A DNA stretch of 64,000 bases from Adineta vaga (taxonomy: Eukaryota; Rotifera): positions 12,462,001-12,526,000 of the forward strand of contig CP075497.1 of NCBI GenBank assembly GCA_021613535.1, given 5' to 3'. Numbering within the stretch: the first letter of the stretch is position 1; the number at the start of each line of letters is the position of its first letter. This document shows, piece after piece, positions 1 to 12,916 of this stretch. The notes beneath the pieces were generated by a model that was not told the DNA's origin, did no database searches, and saw only the letters and a list, made by a program, of their open reading frames with translations. A program made the position numbers and the translations under genes.

Positions 1-572
1 CTAAATAAAAAAAAAAACGAAGAAGTAATAAATTAGTTCAGATTAAAATCTCTGTCAATTCATTAGTGACTAAATCCAAGGTTGAACAATGATGTAATCT
101 ATTTTTTCATCTCAAAGGAAAAGATAATCAATTGGTGACCTGGCATCAGAAGAGAGTGAGAGAGAGGAAAAGAAGGTCGAGAGATGTTCTCAACATAATG
201 AGAATTGTTCCTCGAGTAACGAATGATTATATCGATGAAATATTACATGAAGTAAAGTGTTACTTTTCATTTGATATTCAACATGATAACGAATTCAATT
301 TCGAAGAAGAAGAAGAAAAAAATACTCTCATTAGATCTGTTTGAGGGTCATCTTTTGAAAACAGATAAATCCTTTTCTCAATATTGATCATTTATTTACA
401 AAAGAAAAGTTTCTCATTAAATCATCGATTGTTTAATGAAAAGAAAACATCTTTGAAAAAAAGAATATTTACGTACATAGTTGACAATTATGTTCCAATT
501 TCATGTTGTGATATGTTCAAAATCATTATACTCGTTTCTTTCTCATTCAAATTGCGTGTCTACTCGAATAGA

Positions 573-591
573 AAGAGAGAGAGAGAGAGAA
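573..591. repeat. (GA)n microsatellite
   Basis: A run of alternating G and A of about 19 bp follows a short A-rich stretch. It is simple sequence with no evident role. Confidence 0.85.
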
Positions 592-642
592 GTCAAAGTA
601 TATGTTGAACTGTTCGACCGATCGGTGTAACAAACAAAGTGT

Positions 643-666
643 GAAAAGAAAAGAAAAGAAAAGAAA
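643..666. repeat. (AAAAG)n pentanucleotide repeat
   Basis: Roughly five tandem AAAAG units, continuing into purine-rich sequence. Simple sequence repeat with no evident role. Confidence 0.85.
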
Positions 667-2407
667 GAGAAGGAGACTTTTTTTGACCGATGTTAAATGA
701 AGGAGAAGAAAGAAATTTTTCAAAAATTCTTAGTGACTCGTTTAAACAATTGGCATCACGTTATTTTCTATGAATGTTAAATTGTACAGTTATTTCTAAT
801 GATAATCTTATTTGAAATAGGTTGGGGGAGTTAAGCTGATCATAATGGCATTGAATGAAAGAATAAATAAATCAGATTTCCCGTTAGATTGATGAATAAT
901 TCAACGAATTTTATTTATGATACCTTTGTTCTCATGAGAATATTACATAATGGATTTATCTTTACTTCAAAAAATCACAATTGTTTGAATCAATAACTAT
1001 ATAAACATTGTCTTTTCATCATTGTTATCATGATTTTCACTCTGTCAACTTTCATTCTGATCGATTATCTTGACAAGATAATTGAACTTGATTTCTATTA
1101 TCAAACATTGATCAATCTATGAAGAGAAATCCATCCGAAAGATTTCTTTCATCAATAAAGATAACTTTTCTATTATCTTCATACAAACTTTAATTTGAAT
1201 AACAACAAAGAAATCTTTCATATTATAATCATAGTAAACTCAACTCCTTTCTTTTTTTGGCAATAATTTTGTATGTTAAGATTATCAAATTGATTCAGTC
1301 TATTATCCTTAGAAACGGATATAATTAATTATATCGTGCTTTTCTCCTGACTATTCTTTATAAGTGACTGCACAATTCCAACGCTGTGATATTACATTTG
1401 ACGGTATGTCTTCAGATTTTAGTTTTCAGACATTGTCACTTGGCAACCCTATTCTGACTTTTCAATGTATCTGTTTGATCTCGAAATTATGAGCGAAAAT
1501 AGATGGGTGATTGCATGAAGTCATTAAGATGTTCGTCCGTTACTTTTGTAAAATTATTTTTCTTACTTTTTTCATTTAAATTCGTTCGATATTCGAATAA
1601 TTGAAAATGAAGAACTCAGGGTTCGTTTTCAATGTTTAATTTTCGTTTCTTAAGAAAATTGAAAGACAGATGACATTTATTTTATTTATTCGACATTGTA
1701 TCAACAAAAGAAGCAAAACAGACGAATAAATAGAAAAAATAAAATCATTATAAAACGCATTACTATTGAGATTTATTGAAAATAATAAATCTATATCATG
1801 TTATTGATTAAAATATTATTATGTAAATCTAAAAGATTCACGAGAATTGTTTTATCGATCTATTGAGAAAGAAAACTTGTGATACAACATGAAATATTTA
1901 CGATTCAGAACTTTTACGAATAAAAAATATCTTACAAATAATATCATTTTCTTTTTATCAATTTTATATATCGATTTCATTCGGCTAGACACCATAACAT
2001 ATAACAAAACTCTGATAAAACAGTGAATAAAATAAATGTATTTTTTATGACCTTATTTATTGAATATGATTATAAGAAATAATCTAACTACAAAAAAAAC
2101 GAAAACGACAATTGAATCTTCTTATTACAAAATAGACATGTTGATAGTGCCAATAGCAGTGGTAACGCTGAAGAACTGACTGCTTTTCTTCTGACGAGAC
2201 AGCGCTGTAGCGAGAAATTTTCAATCTCTACACAAATATTTTCGTTGCAAAACCTTATAAAATTTATAGTGAATTCAATTTAAAAAATTTGTTTTTATTT
2301 TTCATTTTATTTTATTAGCTTACACTTCCTAATATACAATGTTCGAATTATATTCATTGTCTCTTTAGAATATCTCATTTTATCTTAAACGACTAATTTT
2401 TTAAGAT

Positions 2408-4974
2408 ATGAAACAAATCCTGTTACTTTGGATATATTGTGGAACAGTTTCATTCGTGAATAGTGTACATTTTCTTGGTGGTACAATCACATATCGTCCA
2501 GTTAATGAATCAGCTACAGGATCACCTGTTGCTATTCTTATTACTCAAACTTATTCATGGACTTATACCAACATGAAATGTACGAACGGCTTAATTTCAT
2601 CAAATGGATATATACCAGATTATGAGGTGTTGCTTCTGAAACATTGGATTGTATAAGTAGTTGTGGTTCAACTTCTGCTGGATATTCTGCTATCGGTATT
2701 CTTCCTCGTTGTACGGATTTTTCAACTGTTGGAGATATTTCTGTTGGACAACGCACAGATATTGTTTATCTATATGAAAATGATGATTTTTTAGTGGCTT
2801 TCCAAGACACTGCATGGCGTGACTTAAAAACAAATCCTTCTGCTGCTTGGTCTATCGCAGCACGTATCAAGATAGAAAAGAGAGCAGATAATGGTCTTTA
2901 TAATAATGCACCTGTTACAACAATGATGTCTCCAATTAACATTCCGAGAAACGTACCAACAGTTATTCATGTTCCTGTTGGTGATGCTGATGGTGATAAT
3001 TTACGATGTCGATGGTCAACAAAAAGTGGTAGCGTTGATGAATGCGGAGATGTGTGTCCTCCAGGTTCACTTCCATCAGGAACACTGATCTTTCCTAATT
3101 GTACAATCATCATTACTGGTACGATCACCGACGCTTGGTATGCTGTGACACTTATGGTGAGATAAACTAAATATCTATCTGTTACAAATTAGTTTTATTG
3201 TCTATGTATAGGTAGAAGATTTCACTAGTGCATCAAGTACAACACCACTAAGTTCAGTGCCTGTTCAGTTTCTTGTTCATGTCGTTGCTCCACCAACATG
3301 TTCAACACCACCTGAAATCATTGGTATACCCGAAGAACAAGAATGTATAGCTGTTGGTCTTGGTCAAACATATCAATCACGAATCTATGCAGTGAATTAT
3401 TGTCCTTCGCCCGTTGTCATCGAAGATATTTCAACACTTTCATTTGCTGGTATGGTCAAAGGAAATCTCGTAAAAGTGAATTCATCACTCTATTATAAGA
3501 GTTTAACATGGTCACCTACCAGTGCACAGCTTGGTTATCAGGTGATGTGCACGATGGCTATTGACAGGTTGTGAATTATAAGACTTACCTGAAGAATAAT
3601 TACAGTTTGTGTCCGTTTTTGTAGCAAAGATTCACAATCAGCACAATATTGTTTCAAATTCTTCGTATCCGACAAGCCTATTTGTTCATGTCCAGGTGAA
3701 CCATGTCGTTCAACGACAACAACGTGAGTAATTCCGACGTAGTTTCTCAGTATATGATTGTATTTTGTTTAGAACAACGACAACATCAGCAACTTCCACT
3801 ACGGCAACCACTCAGTATGTTCATATATTTCTCCTTTAGTTTTTCTTAATTTCGTATATGTATTCGTTTCTTTTCTTCAGAACAACAACAACCAGGTTAA
3901 TAAAACTCTCCAAAAGATAATTTCTATACCTTCAAACATAATTTCCTTTTAGTACTTCAACATCATCAACGAGTGCAACAACTACGTACGTCTCTCCTGT
4001 TTTTTTTTATTTCTTTATATAAATGGACAATAATCTTATTCGTAGATCAACAACAAGTAGCACATCAGCCACGTATGTCTCTCCACACGTATTTCGTTCT
4101 GATAAATGTCCTATGTTCCGTTTAGTTCAACAACATCGATAACTTCATCGACAAGCACCTCGTATTTACTGTTTTCTATAAATTTGCTATAATATTAATC
4201 GGTTGTTATAATATTTCAGATCCACGTCAAGTTCAACATCAACTACGTAGGTTCAATGATAAATTGTTTGATCTCTAACGCATAAATAATGTTCTATTTA
4301 GTTCAACAACATCGACAACTTCATCAACAAGCACCTCGTATTTACTGTTTTCTATAAATTTGCTATAATATTAATCGGTTGTTATAATATTTTAGATTCA
4401 CGTCAAGTTCAACATCAACTACGTATGTTCAATGATAAACTGTTGAATCTCTAACGAATAAATAATATTCTGTTTAGTACGACAACGTCGACAACTTCAG
4501 CAACAAGTACAACGTAAGATTGCTTATAAATATTCTTCAATTAGAGATACAAATTTCTGTATTTTCATAGATCAACATCAACAACAAGCACAACAGGAAC
4601 AACAACACAACAACGTTTGTCTATTACATATAATTGACTGATATCTTTGTCAAGCATTTGTTTTTTTAATTTTAGTTAATAAAAACGATTGGCCTTGGCT
4701 TGAAACTATTCTTTCGATTTTGACTTTTATTGCTGTAGTTATATATTGTTTTTGTTGTTGTCGCTATTGTCAGTATGTTTCTTTCTGAAATTAAGAAAGA
4801 GAACGATAAAATGAATTATTATTTGTTCATTTTAGTGCACTTGGAAATCGTTTGTATGGATTTGAAAAACAAGGTAATCATGAAAAGTACCTCATTGATC
4901 GATGTGTTGATCCAAATTGTGATTATTCACACATACCAATTAGCGTTGATCAGTCATCGCTAAGTTGTTGGTAA
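2408..4974 (+). pseudogene. Stalked type I membrane protein, copy 1 (frameshifted)
   Basis: This is the first of two tandem paralogues. It begins with a signal peptide followed by the motif HFLGGTITYRP, as in copy 2. Exons are about 2408-3156, 3212-3567 and 3625-3723, then around ten micro-exons from 3773 on encoding only Thr/Ser, then a membrane exon ending in a Cys-rich CCCRYC motif and a short cytoplasmic exon ending at 4974. Near 2624, copy 1 lacks one C that copy 2 has, which shifts the frame to a stop at 2656; the original frame resumes and stays open through the rest of exon 1. It is therefore a recent pseudogene or carries a sequencing error. The ectodomain (DADGD, RCRW and WYAV motifs) resembles an unnamed domain in extracellular proteins of cnidarians, lancelets and other invertebrates. 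The cytoplasmic tail is only about 45 residues, unlike copy 2. Function unknown; a surface receptor or mucin-like protein is plausible. Confidence 0.7.
4126..4513 (+). repeat. 176-bp tandem repeat carrying micro-exon pairs
   Basis: Inside copy 1, micro-exons start at 4126, 4302 and 4478, exactly 176 bp apart. The first two units, including the intervening introns, are nearly identical; the third keeps only the similar 36-nt exon. Each unit holds a 36-nt and a 27-nt exon in the same phase, so duplicating a unit lengthens the Thr/Ser stalk by 21 codons without changing frame. This is direct evidence of stalk growth by duplication of genomic exon units. Confidence 0.8.
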
Positions 4975-7390
4975 CATCAATTATATGATTTGAAGGTTAT
5001 ATCTCGTTTTTCTATTGTATCAGCTAAATTGTGTGATTTTATCGAAATAAACCTGCTATGGAAAAGATTTCCTAACTCTCATCATTAATATTTTAAGATA
5101 TAATTTTAGGTATGTTAAAGACACTTCTTTTTTTGAAGACATTCAATTAGAACAACGAGAAGTAAACCATAACGATTTCTAATACTTTAACACTTCTTCG
5201 AAAAATATGTTTCTTTTATTAAAAGTAAAATGAAAATTTAGTTAATCGAATAGTAATATTGAATTCATTCGAAAAGTGAAACCTAACTAACAAATTTGTG
5301 GTACAGAAAATAGCCGTATTAAATCGTTCAAATCGTATACGGAATGTTTCCAAAATCAATTATTGTTTGTGAAATTATTAAACAGTAGAACAATGACGAA
5401 ATTTATTCGAAATGAGAATATCCTATCCTATGTCGAATCGGAAAAGTTTTGCTTTTTTCCTACTATCTTTCAAACAATTTCGATCTTTTTCAGTGAAAAC
5501 AACTTGGAAATCATCATCTAAAGATCGAGATGGCGGCTTGTCCAAGGTAACGTACTCACGTTTTTGGTAATTTTCTATTCCAACTTTCACCTAACGACTG
5601 GATACTGCGCCTCAAAATTCAGCATACAAATGCATTTTATAAAACTCATTAGTAATCAGAAGTTTTACCTCAGTTGATTTCACTATATAGATTTTATAGA
5701 AAAAATATGTATGTGCGAAACGCACTCACAAAAAGGCGCTAATTTCTTTATGTGATATTAGAAACGGCAGGAATGGTTATGTTATAAAGACATTAATCTG
5801 GTGCAATTTTGCAGCAAAGAGTCCAAAGTATCGAATAGAAGAAGGAGTTTCCGAAAATGTTGGCCTGCTCTTGATATGTCAAGGAAATTCTACGGTAACA
5901 CACTTACTCAGTCTAATGACACGCTGAGAAAACTCTGTTTTGTACAAGCATGACAAGGGTAGATGGTTATCTAATCATGCCGAACTATAGATTAACCTTC
6001 GATATGTCTATGAATATTTGTATTTTTGCCAGACATACAGCAGTGCATTTTTGTTTTGCACTTATCTTACCTGATCTCGTTTGTTTCACCTTCAAAAAAT
6101 ACAATCTTCAACTTTAAAAACATTGAGTTATCGTCCACCGGACAAACTGAAACGATAGTCATCGAAATAGTTTTGAGAGTGATATGATTAATGAATATAA
6201 AAGATCATTTATTAAGACATTTTCATCTTGTTCAAGAAATCTATTTTGTATTTTAAATATTCATCAAATGTAAGTATCTTATCTAGAAGATAAATGATAA
6301 AAGAAAAAATATTCATAATTAATTAATTTCAACTTTTCAATGATCATCTAAAGTGAAAACAAAAGGATTCAAATATAAAATTAGTTATAATAATTCTAAA
6401 ATGAAAAAAGAGAATTACATTCGTTAGATCTCTAATTGAATATGTTCATAATCAACAAGAAATCTTTCTAATAAAGATTATCTTTTCAAAAAGAACAATT
6501 TTTCATTTGTCTTGAATCATCATTCATTCAAATAGAACAAGAATTGGGTTAATTATTTTTCTTGTCCTCTATTAAATTCATTCGATATTTGAATAATTCA
6601 AGGTGAAGAACTCAAAGTTCTTTTTTACTACGTTTTTTACATTGTTCACGAGGATTGGAAAGACCAATAAAAATTCAATTAACCAAAAGGATTTGTTCGA
6701 GATTGTATCAAGAAAAGAAGCACAACATTCGAAAATATTCGCAGAGTACATTACTATTGGTAACGTACTTTTCAAGAGGGTTCATTTGATTACGTCTATC
6801 AGATCAGTAAGTAAAACATAATTGAATCAACGTTCGATAAACTTTTAAAACAAGTAATTCTATGATTATGATTTCCTTTTATTTTCGAGAGAATTTATTC
6901 GATGGTTGATCTCAATGAAATTCTATCCAATGTTGAAACTACTCGTGTCCAAAAGATATGATTAAAACTCGAAATGTCCTTAGATCATTGATTCAATATT
7001 TTATTAGTATCTTACAAATTATATGGAATTCTAATTGATTTCATGTCAATTGTCTTTCAAGAGAAAACTATCAACAAAAACAAAATAATTCTATACAACA
7101 GTATGCACGATACTAGTGGCTTCTCTATGACTTTTTCAATTCAATTTCATCCAAGAGAAAGAATCTAATTATAAAAGTGTGCTGCCACAATGAATGAAAA
7201 ATAAGAATGTTAGAACTTCTCGAGAATCTTACAAATCACATATTCAATTACATAAAAGGCAAAACTATTTGTTTTGGTTGTTTATTTTATACAAATAAGA
7301 ACAATACATATCGAATATTTGATTTCGAATTTGTTTTTGTCAGTTTTATACTTTGTTCATCAGTGAATAGTTGATAATAGTTGATTCCCG
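4975..7390. other. Spacer between the tandem paralogues
   Basis: No gene is supported. The right part (about 6390-6760) aligns with about 1100-1760 at an offset of roughly 4985 bp, so the duplication unit includes upstream sequence. The stretch about 5500-6000 is less AT-rich and shows short coding-like islands, but I found no splice-consistent frame. Confidence 0.5.
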
Positions 7391-10300
7391 ATGCGAAAGA
7401 TTTTGATCTTATACATTTATCTTGGCATCGTTTCATTTGTGAATACGGAACACTTCCTTGGTGGTACAATAACATATCGTCCAGTTAATGAATCAGCTAC
7501 AGGATCACCTGTTGCTATTCTTATTACTCAAACTTACTCATGGACTTATACCAACATGAAATGTACAAATGGTTTAATTTCAGGAAATGGATATATACCA
7601 GATTATGCAGGTGTTGCTTCTGAAACATTGGATTGCGTTAGCAGTTGTGGTTCGACTTCTGCTGGATATTCTTCTATCGGTGTTCGTCCTCGTTGTACGG
7701 ATTTTTCAACTGTTGGAGATATTTCTGTTGGACAACGCACAGATATTGTTTATCTATATGAAAATGATGATTTTTTAGTGGCTTTTCAAGACACTGCATG
7801 GCGTGACTTACAAACAAATCCTTCCGCTGCTTGGTCTATCGCAGCACGTATCAAGATAAAAAAGAGAGCAGATAATGGTCTTTATAATAATGCACCTGTC
7901 GCAACAATGATGTCTCCAATTAACATTCCGAGAAACGTACCAACAGTTATTCATGTTCCTGTTGGTGATGCTGATGGTGATAATTTACGATGTCGATGGT
8001 CAACAAAAAGTGGTAGCGTTGATGAATGCGGAGATGTGTGTCCTCCAGGTTCACTTCCATCAGGAACACTGATCTTTCCTAATTGTACAATCATCATTAC
8101 TGGTACGATCACCGACGCTTGGTATGCTGTGACACTTATGGTGAGATAAACTAAACATCTATCTGTTACAAAATAGTTTTGTTGTCTATGTATAGGTAGA
8201 AGATTTCACTAGTGCATCAAGTACAACACCACTAAGTTCAGTGCCTGTTCAATTTCTTGTTCATGTCGTTGCTCCACCAACATGTCCAACACCACCTGAA
8301 ATCATTGGTATACCCGAAGAACAAGAATGTATAGCTGTTGGTCTTGGGCAGACATATCAATCACAAGTCTATGCAGTGAATTATTGTCCTTCGCCCGTTG
8401 TCATCGAAGATATTTCAACACTTTCATTTGCTGGTATGGTCAAAGGAAATCTCGTAAAAGTGAATTCATCACTCTATTATAAGAGTTTAACATGGTCACC
8501 TACCAGTGCACAATTTGGTTATCAAGTGATGTGTACTATGGCTATTGACAGGTTGTGAATTATAAGACTTACCTGAAGAATAATTACAGTTTGTGTCCGT
8601 TTTTGTAGCAAAGATTCACAATCAGCACAATATTGTTTCAAATTCTTCGTATCCGACAAGCCTATTTGTTCATGTCCAGGTGAACCATGTCGTTCAACGA
8701 CAACAACGTGAGTAATTCCGACGTAGTTTCTCAATATATGATTGTATTTTTCTTAGAACAACATCAACATCTAGTACTACAACTACTACGACGACTACGT
8801 ACGTTTTCATATTATCTCTTTAATTTTTTTTCATTTTATAATTTTTTTTATTTTAAAGAGCGACAACTAGTACTAGCAGGTGAGAGATCATACTAAAAAT
8901 ATTCTTTCATAACTTTGAAGATAACCTCTCTGCAGTACTTCAACATCATCAACGAGTACCTCATCAACTAGTTCAACTAGTACATCATCTACCAGTACTA
9001 CATCGACGTATGTATCATCACTGTCGTTTTTCTGATTAATAAAAATGAATGTTTACACTATTTCAGGTCGACAACCAGTACGACATCAACGACGTAAGTT
9101 TTTCATCAAACTTATTTTCTTTTGAGAACTTCACTTTGTTCTTTTTTTCTAGTTCAACAACATCGACAACATCAACAACTAGCACTACGTAAAGAAACTT
9201 TTTATTTTCCTCTTTATAGTTACATAAATAAGTTATTGTAATATTTTAGATCAACAACAAGTACGACATCAACGACGTAAGTTCTCGATCAAATTTGTTC
9301 TCTCCCACATAATTTACATAATCGCTTTATCAGGTCAACAACGTCGACCACTTCAACAACAAGCACTACGTAAGTTCATGAGTAAATATTTTTTTATTAT
9401 TAAAAATCTTCATATTTCTATAGATCCACAACGACATCAACAACCAGCACAACATCTACAACTGCCACAACAACAACACGAAAACGTTTGTTTCTTTTTT
9501 AATCAGATCATTTATATTAATATCAAATTTAAATCTTTGATTTTAGCTGATCCAATCACTTGGCCTGTGATTGGAACTATCATTGGTGTTTTAAGTTTTG
9601 TTGCTTTAGCTTTAACTTGTTGTTTTTGTTGTCGTTATTGTTGGTATGTTCATTTTCGAATACCAATGATGACAAGCCAAATTGTTGTTTGTTTATTTTA
9701 GTTTACTTGGTAATCGTTTGTATGGATTTAAAAAAGACGGAGACAATGAATTCTATCATATTGATCATTGTGTGGATCCAGATTGCCATTGGATGGATGT
9801 ATTAATGTCAGTAGATGTATACACAGTTCCTCGAAAGAAATATTTTCAATTTCAAAGATTAAATGAAAGTCCAAACACATTATCAAGTTCAATGAGTGAT
9901 ACAAAAGATTGTTTTGTTGAAGATGCCGATGAAACAGAATTATTTGATTTAGGAAGAGATAGTTTTCTGTCCATGACTGAAGATCTTGATCGACCAACAC
10001 CAGCATCAATATCTGGTGTATCTGTTCGAAAAGTGAATCTTAATGAACGACCATCAAATTCAGGAAATAAGCATATAATTAAATCATCGAATAAGAATGA
10101 TGAATTACCAATTATTAAATTATTAAATGATGGAAATGTGAAAGTATCTCGATTAAAATCAACAAGAGGACCAAGAATATTAAGTACAGACTCGCATCAA
10201 CATAAGAATGACACAAGCAATCCTACAGATGAAGGACAATCGAAATCTCCAAGTACAGATTCTGTCAAATTTGTTCGGATCAATAATTTATTACCGAAAC

Positions 10301-10998
10301 GTAAAACTGATCCTTCTGTCGATCGAATGACGAGTGGTTCAATAAATAATGAGAAAACGAATGTACCAATTCATTTATCAGCAAATACGAAGACAGAAAA
10401 TATCACAGTAACACGTCTACCGACAGCTCAATCGTCAAAAAACCCACGTGATTCTTCATCATCTGGTATTCGTACAATTATCGCACCACGAGCTGTATCT
10501 CCAACAAATATCTCGATTTTTCCCGTATCGAGTACAATTGAAAATGACTCACGCAGTACAATTCGTGTTGATCGTATATCAACTGCTAAACAAAATCCAA
10601 GTTTACATAATGATAATGATCGTACGATCGCGAATAAATCAATTTCTCCGATATCAAATAAACCGAAAAATAAATCATCAACTTCAGTTCGTGTTATTCA
10701 CGCATCGTCGACAAAACCAAATGTAAATGCAGAAAAAGATACCGATCTTTTTACATCTAAAATTTCATTTTCTCCTGTATCGGATAAACCTAGAAGTGAA
10801 TCACAAAATTTAGTTCGTGTCTCTACTGAAAAACCAAGTGGAAATACAGAGAATGATATGGATGTAAAATCACCAACCGTTTCAATAACGTCGAAAAAGA
10901 GAAAACATAAAAGTCGTAGTAAAAATCGTGTTGAATCAAATGTTGTTGTTGAACGAGTTGCACGAGTTGATACTGCGAAATCTACAAAAGACACGTAA
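7391..10998 (+). CDS. Stalked type I membrane protein, copy 2 (intact)
   Basis: This is an open paralogue of the gene at 2408. Exon 1 (7391-8140) has a hydrophobic signal peptide and the HFLGGTITYRP motif; exon 2 (8196-8551) and exon 3 (8609-8707) complete a ~360-residue Cys-containing ectodomain with conserved DADGD, RCRW and WYAV motifs. About eight micro-exons then encode a Thr/Ser-only stalk likely to be O-glycosylated. A membrane exon near 9547-9643 encodes one helix followed by CCFCCRYCW, a likely palmitoylation site. The last exon (9702-10998) encodes a basic, Ser/Thr-rich cytoplasmic tail of about 430 residues with degenerate repeats (SPVS/SPIS motifs about every 45 residues), absent from copy 1. 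Splice junctions are phase-consistent throughout. The ectodomain type occurs in invertebrate surface proteins but has no assigned ligand known to me. A receptor or adhesion role is inference. Confidence 0.75.
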
Positions 10999-11714
10999 AA
11001 GAGTTTATTTCTTCTTATTCGTTTTCTTGTTATTGCATTTACAGTAAAACATTGTTTTATTTGGAAATTCTCGTAGAAACTGTGATTAACTTTTCTTTTT
11101 TTTAAATTTCTGTATCATATTTTTCATTAATAACTGTTTTTAGAGAATAAATTTTTTCCATTATTTGAATCAACTGTTGAAAACAGAGATGGGCACGGTT
11201 CGGTTCGGTTTTTAGCTAAATTAACCGTATTAAAAATACGGTATAGTCAGATGAATAAGAAATTGAGCACCATGCAGATTTTATAAATAATAATCCAAAT
11301 GTCGATTTAGCTTTTTTCTTTTTTCGTGTCAGTAGAATGTGAAATAAATAAATCACTGATATTCTTAATGTAGACCCATCACACAATAAAAGATTCTACA
11401 TTTGCTATTATGCTTTATCATGGAAAATTTAGAAGAGTTTTCTGTCATGTTTTATTAGTTTCAATTATTTTCAATCAAAAGACTTTTTAGAAAAAAGTTT
11501 GATTTAAAGGATTTCAATAGACTTAAAAGCCGAAAAGTGATGCGCTCTCAATGTCTATATAATGAACAAAATAAGTCTTTAGCAACGCAGATATTTTACT
11601 AAGAATTTATTAGTCAAAGCCCTAATTTTTTTTGATTTTGCTAAATACTTCAGACGATATTTCTGATACATCTTTCAAGCATTTTCATCAAAGCGACCTT
11701 GGCATATATGGAAC
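10999..11714. other. Intergenic, possible DNA-transposon end
   Basis: No gene is seen. At 11184 the sequence CAGAGATGGGCACGG resembles the start of hAT-type terminal repeats, followed by tandem CGGTT units and an 8-bp perfect hairpin at 11224-11242 (ACCGTATT with a 3-base loop). No matching opposite end was found, so this is only suggestive. Confidence 0.3.
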
Positions 11715-12916
11715 CTACTGATATAGAGGTCTTTTAATATGGACAAGGGCTGACTCCATCTTCTTCATAAAAACCATCTCTGCAGCCGATGCTGTATAAT
11801 TGAAAAGACTCGAAGCAGCATATAGACGTTGCGAAGCAGATCCAATTGTATTTTTTGCACCAGAAACAATAATATCAGATAGAGTAGAATTGATCATAAC
11901 TTCACCAGAAAATAAGGACGTACCAAGAAAATTATTAATTTCAGTATAAACATTAATTTCGCTTGATTCGCAAAGAAATTTAAGACCTTAAGCATAAGTA
12001 CTCGCAACTGTTCCTGCATCTATCGGCCATAGATGAGAAATATTCGTTGGGAAAGAAGCTGTTATCCATTCATTTGTAACGAATGGACTTGAGCATATCT
12101 AGTAAAAAAATACAATTTTGTCATTTGTTACACATACTCTTGAACTAAAACTCAGATTCAAATCTGTGAGCGAGTAAATTTCTGAATCGATATAGTAAAT
12201 AAAACTGTACCAATACGAGTGTTACTATTATCAAAATTTATTATCTCGACTGAGTTCAGATTTAGACCTAGATAGATCTAAACTAGGATTTTTCTTGTAC
12301 TTACTTAGCATTTCTTTTAAAACGTAAGAGAGATGGTGATCAATCTAACCCGTTACAGAAATAGAGATAACAGACAAAAGATTGTCAATCGCCTAAAAAA
12401 TCATCTTCTGTCTTACTAGACAGTAGTCTTTCTAACTGAACAAAAACAATAACCAAAGATAAATGTAGAAGAGGAAACTTCCTTCAAGTGAATATAAAAT
12501 CGTACAACTACTGACTCTTCACATTGACTATCGAACACTTCTTCATCGATTAAAGACATCAGATTCGAATCGAAGAACTCTGACGAAGAAATAGTTACCT
12601 GATGAAACGTGACATTCACTTGAACAAATGTAGAGTATTGAATGGATGTGGTCGAACAAGGACAGTGAAGAGTCAGTGGATATCTTTTTCTTAGAGACTG
12701 AAATGTTGCATAAGAAGGATCGTTGACTGTAACAGTTGTTGTTTGACGTTCCAAACCAGTGTATGCGGTTAAAACTAACAATATACCCAAGAAAAACGTA
12801 ATGTAGATCCAAGAAGAACAACGCTCGATTTGGATTGTTTTGTTATCCGAAGAACCCTGCTCAAATCTATTGAATTGGCAAATCCAATGTCGAAGCCGAT
12901 CAAAGAATAGAATCAT
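11715..12916 (-). pseudogene. Decayed rotifer-type membrane protein
   Basis: Exon 1 (12916-12599) encodes a short cytoplasmic segment, one hydrophobic helix and an ectodomain with the motif YPLTLHCPCS followed by TFHQ. A canonical GT at 12598 and an AG at 12100-12099 join it to an exon beginning ICSSPFVTNEW, giving HQICSS, a junction I recognise from a large family of single-pass rotifer proteins with a CPCS...HQVCSS pattern. In the second exon an in-frame TAA at 11990-11988 breaks the reading frame; coding resemblance continues beyond it to 11715. Family members are normally several hundred residues longer, so the 3' end is also missing. The function of the family is unknown to me. Confidence 0.55.

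Larger units (their letters stand above)
1..2407. other. Intergenic region, no supported gene
   Basis: I see no convincing coding gene here. Short open frames exist near 132-344 and 384-608 but are lysine/glutamate or phenylalanine rich, have no splice context and match no family I know. The right half (about 1560-1760) resembles sequence near 6550-6740, so it is the upstream part of the ~5 kb tandem duplication that contains the two stalk-protein genes. Confidence 0.6.
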
